Source of the DNA: Larimichthys crocea | Lineage: Eukaryota; Chordata; Actinopteri; Sciaenidae | Assembly (NCBI RefSeq): GCF_000972845.2 | Contig: NC_040012.1 | Span: forward strand, 9,031,552-9,095,551 | Reading direction: 5' to 3' | Length of the DNA stretch: 64,000 bases | Part shown: positions 54,747 through 64,000 of the stretch, piece after piece | Layout of the letters: every line of letters begins with the position of its first letter | Numbering within the stretch: position 1 is the first letter of the stretch | The notes under the pieces: model-generated | What the model saw: only the letters and a program-made list of their open reading frames with translations | What the model was told of the DNA's origin: nothing | Database searches by the model: none | Translations under genes and position numbers: made by a program

Positions 54747-57648
54747 TATGCATGAAGTTCACAGTAACTAATGTTTTAATAATAAAAATAAAAAGATTCT
54801 TATTTTCAGGTGATGATGAAAACACAGTTATGAATATTATATTCCATGTCTGCCTTAATGTGAAAATAAAAGCCCCAGATCTTACACTTACTAGGCTTTT
54901 AAAGCATATTGAAGTTTTGGCCTCCAAAATTTTGTATGTTTGTTTTTGAAATGCTATGACCAAAAGACTAAAACCAATAATGCATGAGTCATCTCTCATG
55001 TCGAATGAATCAGAAAGTGTTACGGATTCATGTGATATTTGGCAACAACAAACTTCCAGTTTTGGTTATACTAAAACTACTGTATATTTTGCTAATATGC
55101 TTTAAAACATGAGTTACTGTGAGCTTTACAGATACAGAGAATAGGATTGGATTGCATTATATTGTCAGGTGTTATAAAATGCATGTGAATAAATATAGAA
55201 ACTAGGCTTCTTGGTCCTCTTACAGTGGATGTTTGTTATCAAACGAGCATAATATTCATTGTTTGCAGTTCTGATGTAGTATGTGTTCACCCTTCTGTCA
55301 CTTCTGTCTCTAACCCACATACCCTAAACTGAAATCACTATCAGCTTGCCCATTTTTCCGTTCAAATTGGAAATTATTCCTGAAATGAAATTCGAATCAG
55401 TTTTCAGTTTTTATGTTGTTTTTAGTATTCACAGGGAAGAAACTCCCTCCAGCTTGTCTTCATGCATATATCTCATTCATTTAATCGAACCTGCAGGTTG
55501 TACGAACACTCCTCCACACGCATGTGTGTGTGCCCTCTTGCCCATCTTCACCTCTGACCTTTTCACCCTCACTGTTAGTCAGATCATTACCTCACACTCG
55601 ACAGACTTATGGTGCCATAAAGCAGGAATCAGCTAATTACTCACAGCTCTAGTGACCCAGTTACTTTAGCCTAGTGGAACTGATGCTATATTTGGCAGTC
55701 ACACAAGAGGAGAATTAAGGAAATGGAGAAATATGTCCGTGCCAAGAGATATGGGAAAGCATGGCGTATGCTCATATGCCCTCAAGCGAAGCTGTGGACT
55801 TCCCAGCAGGTGGAGTCTTTTTCTCCTGCTTTGGTTCAAATGCACATATTGATGCAGCAGTAATCCTTCGTGTTTTGTGCGGTGCGAGGACGGGAAAGTC
55901 TCCAAATGAAATAAAAAGTCCCTCAGAAGGCAGCAGCGTGATACATGGTGATGCAACAGCGAATGTCTGAAGCACAATAGTTGACACAGCAGGTAAAAAG
56001 AAAAAAAAAACAGGGTTAAAACATTCCTTTGAAACAATAAAAGCCCCAGTGGACTCAATGAAGCAACGTCTAAGGAGTTGTTAGCCAACAAACACTGGAT
56101 AAGTTGCTTTGTGTATCACTTCTGTAACTTTATAAAAGCCAACAGTGCAAGTTTACAGTGTCCAAATGATCTCAAAGGAGCTCAAAGGTCAGGATTGTGA
56201 TGTGTAATAAAAGCCATCTGATTACAGAGATAATCAGCTCTGCTATTATTGTAAGATGCAAGATAAAATGTCTTCCAGAGATACAGCTTCATCCCATCTC
56301 ACCGTATAGGTCACATTGTGCTTTTATCTCCTCGCTGTCATCGCCGGTCGAGGCCTATAGGTTCCTCAAATCAGATTATGGTACAACTCATTTCAGGTGC
56401 ATGATCGTCTGTGCCCTCAGTCGCCACGCTTCAGAGAGGCTCTATAAATTCATATAGTGGGAGGAGAGAGGAGAGATAAAGCTGATGGAAATTGGAATGT
56501 ATTTTCTGCATAGGAGCTCCATATGACCTCAAACCTGTGGGCTCTCACACGGCGACAGTTCAAAAAGTCGCTTCATTAAAGGTTTGAAAATATATAAATG
56601 ATAAAAGGCTGTTAGAATGGTTATATAAAAGGATAGAGTCGCAGTAATAATTTATGAGCTAGTGCTACATACCTACCGCATGATGTATGCCTGCATTTCC
56701 CATCTTTGATATTCCGGTCTGAAGCCCAGTTCTAAGCGCCTTGAAGATGATTGGCATTGCAAATGTCTTTCCCCCCCCCACACACACACACTTTTTTTTC
56801 TTTAACTTCTCTCATTCTCTCTCTGCTTCTCTCTCGCTCTCCTTTTGTTGCCTCCTTCTTCAATTCAAACTCAAGGCAGGTATTATCCAGAAGGTAATGG
56901 GGTGTAAGAAGAACGGAGATGGGGAAAAAAAAAAGAACGGTGCTTGACAGTCATCCTTCCCTGTTAAGCTCCACGGCAAAACTTGTTTCAAAGAAATACA
57001 CATATTGTTGTAAACAGGCCTCGAAACGGCAGTCACTCATTATTTGTGGGCAGAAACAGGCTGCTCTCTATCTTCTCTGCACCGTTGGCCTGTGTTTACT
57101 GTACAACTCCTGCAGGAGAGATTAGATTCCACCGGGCTCCTCTGGGCTGGTAGCAGAATGGCCCAGGAAGGACCTCTATTCATTAAGCTCTTAATTGCTA
57201 ATTGAGGTCTTTGAATGATTCAGCAATAGCCGCTGCTGTTGGGGGCATTAACTGAGTAATTTATGGCTGCAATGGAGCAAGGGGAAAAGAAAAAAAAATG
57301 AACAAGGGGGAGAAAGTGTTATTAAAAAGGACGTTGGTGCCCGCAGAGCGTTGTTATTACACACCTGCCTCATGTTAACTCCCCAAAATCTGTTGAATGG
57401 TTATTTTTATAACGTTACGTTTAAATCACTATGTTCTGTCATTAAATACTATTTAACCACTTGACTCTCTCCTCCTCATGCAATTTTAATTTAATCTTTT
57501 TTAAAAGCGTATTATTTTGTCTTTGTAATAATGATATTTCTTTCATTGTCTGCGCATGACAGATGGAAAAATAGCACCAGGTCAGCTACTGTCGTTACTT
57601 TTACTGTAAAAACTCCAAGTGTCATCTGTTACTGAGTGATGTTTAGGC

Positions 57649-57734
57649 ACCGTTTTCAGCTATCTTATTGTTCACAGCAGCATTTTGATAAACCGTTTTC
57701 AGCTATCTTATTGTTCACAGCAGCATTTTGATAA
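57649..57734 (+). repeat. 43-bp tandem duplication
   Basis: Two identical units starting ACCGTTTTCAGCTATC (57649-57691, 57692-57734). Confidence 0.92.
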
Positions 57735-59335
57735 TTCTCATATTTTCTGCTGCATATGTTTGCACAAAGCAGCAGAACTAAAGGGAAATCATCCATACCT
57801 GCACTGCCTCGCAGTTCATAAATTTAGACTGTATAAAAAATGTAATTAGATTTAACTCCACGTTTATTCCCCTGTAATGTGTTTGGCTGTCATTCAAAAG
57901 AACGAGATGAAAATAAGCTTATTATAGACCCATATTTCCTTCTTTTATCCAGACATATTTCTTGTAGGGAGGCATAAAAAGTTGCGATTCTGTTCGAGAG
58001 ATGTCTCCTGTTTCCTGAGCCTGATAAGCAGAAGGTGACGTTTCGATGTCTGAGGCTATGAAGATGTCAACAAATTAACCTCAGCTTTATTTTCCTCTGA
58101 TGGCGACAGTTGAGGTTAGATGCTTTCGGTTGTACGCTGTCAACTCGCGCTAAAGATAAAATGCTGCAATGCAACATTCAAGCAGCGGAGAGTGAGTGTG
58201 GCCTGAATGCATCCTTCACATCCCCATATGTATTTGTCATATTGAATGAAGAGTTTTCATCTTTTCTACCTCAGATGCGAGTCAGTGAGGAGAGATCAGG
58301 CAGAGAGGAAGTGCTAAAATGATTACTTTCACCAGTTCCTCGCTTCTTTATCTCTGGAGAATTCAGACTGACAGTCGGTGTGAAAGGACCAAAGAGGATC
58401 CATGAAATACTTACACTTGGAACCTCTGCAACAAGGGAAGATGCTTTAGAAAGAAAAACATCACAGCCAACCGCTCACCTCTCTGTTATGAGAAAGACTT
58501 TGGCGAGACAAACAAAACAATGAGTTGTGAGTGCGTTTGCAGCGTCACCGATGCATGAAAATGTTATTTAGCATTAATTTCTGGAAAATTAAGCGCGCCA
58601 AGATGAATCCGAACCACAACTCTCTCCTCCTGTCTTGCCTATCACGCTGCTTTGAATTCAGTGCGAGTGTGTTTTCTGGCCTGGGACGTTTCGACCAGCA
58701 ATTGCCAGCAGTTATGCCACATGTTCTTCTTAAAAGGCTTTGAGGATCTTACGGACTCATGAATATTGTAAAAGAATCGTCTTTGAAGTCTCTTTTTTTC
58801 CATTTTGAATGAGCTAGAGGAATAATGTAAAGCACTTTTTTTTTTCTTGTGACCATTTTGGTAAAAACATGTAATAGAGGGCAATTGACAAAAAAATGCT
58901 TGAGCAGCTCTGGGGTGTTACTCTAAAGTGATGCACATGGAGAAAGAGAGACTGAAAGCTTATGAATGCTTCAAAGCTTTAGGCCATAGACTGACTGTAT
59001 TTTTCTATCAGCTGCAGCCTAACACAAGTTCAGTGGTTGCTCAGTGACCATCAGATGCTGTCAGCTGCTAATAGAAGTTTGACATGATTACAGATGTTGT
59101 AGAAGATGACAAACCATTAGTGGGACTAGTGTCTTGTGTCCATAAGCAGCCCAATAGACACTTTAAAAGCAGTTTACCATTTCTTTCTGTCCCCTTAGGC
59201 TTTTGTTGTTTAAATCTTTACATTTTAAGCTGTGGGAACACTTTGGGTATGTTATTTGGAGTTAAAGGTCCAGTGTGTTTGATTAAGTGACTTCAGTGAG
59301 GTTGCAGATTGCATCTGGAAACCACTGGCCTCACC

Positions 59336-59813
59336 TTTTCCATCCACTTGAGTCTGGCTCTGGAAGTTGGAGTCTCCATAAGCCCCCATGTTGAAAGGTC
59401 CAACTTCACAGCAGAAATAAACATGTTTACAGTCTGGTCATCACTTCTTAATTTACTTACATGACAGCTGATTCATCCTCTCATCTAATTCATCTTATTA
59501 TATTATTAACTCATCATATTGGCAAAGATGTGGATCACCGGTGGACCTAAGGCGGGCCGAATGAAACCAAGGTGCTCTAATAAGCCATCTGTAACAGCAC
59601 CTACCTGTCAATCATAATCATACTCAAACATACATTCATGAACTGGATCATGAAAAAAAAAAAATTCACCACCTCACAGTCATCAACGTAAAAATTAACT
59701 GTATAGACCAGGCTGTAAACATGTTTATTTCTGCTGTGAAGTCCGACATTTAAATTTTTAACATGGGGACTTATGGAGACTGACTTACTTCTACAGCCTG
59801 TCTCAAGTGGTCA
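59336..59813. repeat. inverted pair of the ggctgtaaacatg-type dispersed repeat
   Basis: Minus-oriented arm 59336-59431 and plus-oriented arm 59707-59813 share TGTAAACATGTTTATTTCTG, CTGTGAAGT, AACATGGGG and CTTATGGAGACT, with a spacer of about 275 bases. The plus arm extends the copy that starts near 59520. Confidence 0.75.
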
Positions 59814-60819
59814 CTCGCGGAATTACAGTTTTTAGCACTCCCGCACTGGCTTCGTTTGCCAGCACCGGAGGTTGCTGATTGGGTTTGATATGTAATGGGG
59901 CTCAGTCACGTCACGGTGATGTCACAAACATCCCTGCACCAATCAGAGTTTGGCAACATTTGACTGGAAGCTCGCTGACAGTTGGTGGTTTGTTTGGACA
60001 GCCACATTGTCCTGATGAAGCAGATTAACTGAGATTTTGAGTGTTTACACTAAGATTTAAAGTTTGCAGGGGCTAGAAGTAGAGCTTAGAAATACTTTCC
60101 TGCTATGAGGTAAGAAATCAGTGACTCTTCTGCCACACTTTCATTCCTTGCATCTAAGACTGAAATGAATATAAAATAACTCATGACTTTTTTATATAGC
60201 TCACTTCTTTCTGACTAAACGCTGTTCATTCAGATATTTTAACTAGTATTTCACATGTTCAATCAAGGCTTTTAAAGAGGCCATTCAATGCACTTCACAT
60301 CCATCACACACTTAGTTGGTTGGGTTTCGCGTCGGCGCTGTGAGGCCGTTCAAAGGTAGAGACGGGTGAATTTGATTTGATTGGATTGACTCGTGAGGCT
60401 CTTTAGTGTCCCGCTCTGTTGATAATTAAGTTAATCAACTCCAGAAAACTCAATGATGACATTGCCACATTATGGGGCTCACTGCGGTGTAAAATTATCT
60501 CCCATTCTGTGAGGTGCAAAAGGAGATTTTTTTAAAGAACAGCAGAGGAGATTTAAAGTGGATTATGTGTGGGAAGAGGCAAAGGATGGTGGTAAAGAAC
60601 AGGTAGGATGGGGAAAATTATGACGGGAAGTGTGCCCAGCAGGAGACAGACTGCAGAGAGTATTGGTCCATGTATGAGGACGTATTTTTAGAAAATACCT
60701 GTACGTATTATTACATCTTTCCTTCCTTTCCCTATATTTACTCATTTAAATTCAGGCTGGAGCGTTGAAACATCTCACAGATTAAAATATACTCACAAGA
60801 CTCCTGTTCACTTGAGCTG

Positions 60820-61090
60820 CACGTCTTTGGACTGTAAAAAATAAATCTGAAATTATTATTATTAACAATTAAACAATTAGTCGATAAACATAACATTTAT
60901 TGGCTGCTGTTTTGATAATCAATTAATTATTCCCACGGCAATGAGATCTATGAGAATAAGACATTTTACGGTGTTACCTTGAACTTTAGGGAATTAAAAC
61001 CAGAATGTTTCATTATTTTCTGACATTTTATAGACAGAACAAATTAACGATTCATCGAGAAAAATAATCATTAGCTGCAGCCCTAATCTG
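60820..61090 (-). repeat. dispersed fish repeat (agggctgcaactaacgatt type)
   Basis: The minus strand starts near 61085 with AGGGCTGCAGCTAATGATTA, then CTCGATGAATCGTTAATTTG, and ends with ATCGACTAATTG near 60870. Decayed relatives at 62585-62840 and 62870-63010 share GATTAGTTTGTTAATCGATTG and AGACATTTGAAGACATGACC words. Confidence 0.6.
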
Positions 61091-61840
61091 GAACACTTCA
61101 GGGAAACCTTTGAGAGCACAAGGATAAAATATAAACCACAGTGAAAGTCCCCCTTCTATAAATTGCCTGACAGCCCAATCATATACAGTTCACACATAAA
61201 TGAATGAATCTAGATCGCGTATTAATTTTAATAGATTCATTAGACTCTAACATAAAAACCACAATCTTATCAATGAAGCGACAGTGCTAACCACTGAGAC
61301 TCGTTTTTAGTTCTCTGCTCTTCCAGCCTCATAAGAGTTTCTCCTATGATAATAATTTGTGTGCGGTTTGTGGATTAGAAATCATAAACACGCATGAAAA
61401 CCACCTCCGACAGGGACCTCCAAGAAGCAACAACCTGAGAGGTTCTTCCTCCATCTCTGAGTGGATGTATTGCCATGGCGACACTTCCTCCAGAGGAGTG
61501 TAGCATTATGGGAACAAACAGGCAGCGGGGGGTTTGTGATTAAGTGTCCAGCTAAATCCTATTTTTCTTTCTATTTGACAGTAATGACGCTGTCATTCAT
61601 GCATGCACAATCTGTGTCAGTGGCAGAAGATGCACTCAGATACTTGGGTAAAAGTACACCATTAGAAGTAAAAATCCTGCATCCCTAAGTGAAAATAAAA
61701 GTACCTGCTCTGCAGTAAAATGGATCCTGTGCCTGATTATATTTGACATTATTAAATTGTTAATACTGATACATCAACAGCCGTTGTGGCCGATTGACTT
61801 GGAGCTAGTTTTACCTACAACCCTGTTTACAAAAAACAGA

Positions 61841-61956
61841 GTTGGCACGCTGTGTAAAATGTAAATAGAAACTAAATATGATGATAACAAAACACTGAAG
61901 CCCCATATTTAATTGAATTCCCATGTTTCTATTTACATTTTACACGGTGTGCCAAC
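61841..61956. mobile_element. MITE-like element with 32-bp terminal inverted repeats
   Basis: Arms 61841-61872 (GTTGGCACGCTGTGTAAAAT...) and 61925-61956 are inverted with two mismatches. The 52-base centre holds CCCATATTTAATTGAATTCCC. Looks like an internally deleted DNA transposon end pair. Confidence 0.7.
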
Positions 61957-62584
61957 ATCTTTGGATTATGTACAGCCTTGGGGTGACCAGATAAATGTGA
62001 GGGGTCGTGAGATGATTAACAGGAGAGGAAGGAGGAAATAGAGAGGATAATATGTTGGTCTTTGATCTTTGCCTTTTTGTGAAATATGTGCGCCTAAAAA
62101 AGGAAAATATTAAAAGCTATTTTGAATGGAATCACAAGCCAAACACTGTTTTTTTTGTATTTTATATGTGAATTAATCTGTAAAGTAACAAATAACTATA
62201 AAATAAATGTAGTAGAAACATAAGCATAAAGCAGCATATGATGGAAAAAGTCAAGCAAAGTACAAGTGCCTCAAAATTGTGAGCTGAGCTACTGTCCATT
62301 AATACTTGTAATAGCTGGAAGACGCTTGACTGATGTGTGAAAAAAACTACACAAAGGGAGAAAGGTGAAAGGGCGAGTGGAGCTTCTCGTGACGTCATCT
62401 GCTGTACTATTTTCAAACATGAGAACACACTCCTTATACATGTGGTGAGATTTCTCATATTCACACATCTAAATCACAGCTGCCATGTCAGAGTTCCTGC
62501 CACCTCCTGCAGACAACAGTCTGTCTGAGCCTCCATGTTCCTCAAGGGCTCTGAATAGACAATGAAGAGACAAACCTGTAGTAG

Positions 62585-63010
62585 TTAGTTATGCAATGAT
62601 CCTAGAGTCAGTTAATTGATTAGTTGAGAAAGAAAAAAGTCATTTTTTGAACCAAAATTCGCAGGTATCGTTAAATATTCGCTGTTTTTCTGAGTCCTCT
62701 GTGACTGTCGATTAAATGTCCACAACTTTTAGACTTTTGGCTGAACACAACAAGCAATTTGACGATTAGTTTGTTAATCGATTGGTTAGTTGATCAAAAA
62801 TTAGTGGCGACACTTTTGATGATTGGGTGATCATTTTGTTGTATGGATTTTCTGCCTTTCTCTCTTTTAGTCAACTCAATATCTTTGGACAAAACAAGAC
62901 ATTTGAAGACATGACCTTGGGACAAACTATTTTATGTTTGAGGGAATAATTGATCAATCAAGAAAATAATCAATGAAGAAGATAATCATTTGTTAGAGCT
63001 ATAATTTGAA
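62585..63010 (+). repeat. decayed dispersed repeats of the 60820 family
   Basis: GATTAGTTTGTTAATCGATT, GGTTAGTTGATCAAAAATTAG (to 62800) and a second piece, AAAACAAGACATTTGAAGAC and GAAAATAATCAATGAAG (62870-63010). Probably two fragments of one or two copies. Confidence 0.5.
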
Positions 63011-63400
63011 GCAACAGTCTGGGCTTTAGGAAAGTGTGAAGGGCACTTCTTAACTATTTTCTGGCTTCATATCGACCAAATGATTTAATGAAAAAATTAA
63101 ATGAATCACTGAAATTGTAGTTTTTAGTTCTCTTATAAACAAATAAGAAACACCACGTAAGTCAAGCCTTTCTGTGAGCAGCACTTTGAACCTGTTAAAA
63201 ACTGTGTATCTTCAGAATTCCTTTAAGAGGTTAATTTATTTATTTTAGACCATCCATTGGGGTTTACAATGGATTCATAAAAAAAGATGTAATTTTCTCA
63301 ACCTGCAGAAAACCCTGCACTTATCTACAACACACGCTTTCAGCGCTGCCCGTTGTTTATATCCCACTGGTGCTCACTGTGTGCAACCTCCACAGTCTAA

Positions 63401-64000
<600 letters not shown>

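Overview
The window is vertebrate nuclear DNA, almost certainly from a teleost fish and probably a percomorph (inferred from recalled repeat families, not tested). The evidence is GT-AG split genes, an actinodin gene (a fin-ray protein family absent from tetrapods), many (GT)n, (GATA)n and (CA)n microsatellites, and dispersed repeats of types common in ray-finned fish. Four kinds of protein-coding gene can be rebuilt exon by exon. None is visible as a single long ORF.

Layout. (1) 0.4-10.3 kb: two apolipoprotein D genes arranged head to head, one on the minus strand (460-1490) and one on the plus strand (8500-10095). Both have four coding exons of lipocalin structure. (2) 11.5-16.4 kb: cops9, encoding the 57-residue acidic subunit of the COP9 signalosome, in three exons. 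(3) 21.9-28.2 kb: an actinodin gene with a signal peptide, a short otospiralin-like DFW segment and ten cysteine-pair repeats. (4) 28.2-50.2 kb: a gene desert holding repeats and microsatellites. (5) 50.25-50.9 kb: a CCAAT/TATA promoter with one or two candidate untranslated exons, most simply the distant promoter of ralyl. (6) 63.46-63.72 kb: the first coding exon of ralyl (an hnRNP C/RALY-family RNA-binding protein), cut off by the window end.

Repeats fill most of the space between genes. They include a tRNA-derived SINE, a second SINE-like family with target-site duplications nested in a LINE remnant, dead LINE reverse-transcriptase pieces, a TTAA-flanked MITE, short foldback elements with 9-12 bp target duplications, and a solo-LTR-like unit.

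The genes do not form an operon or pathway. The apod pair is a local duplication. The cops9-actinodin neighbourhood is the most informative part: in mammals the small inner-ear gene OTOS lies beside COPS9, and the actinodin N-terminal region resembles otospiralin. This suggests the two families share an origin. No bacterial-type system, CRISPR array or tRNA/rRNA gene was seen.
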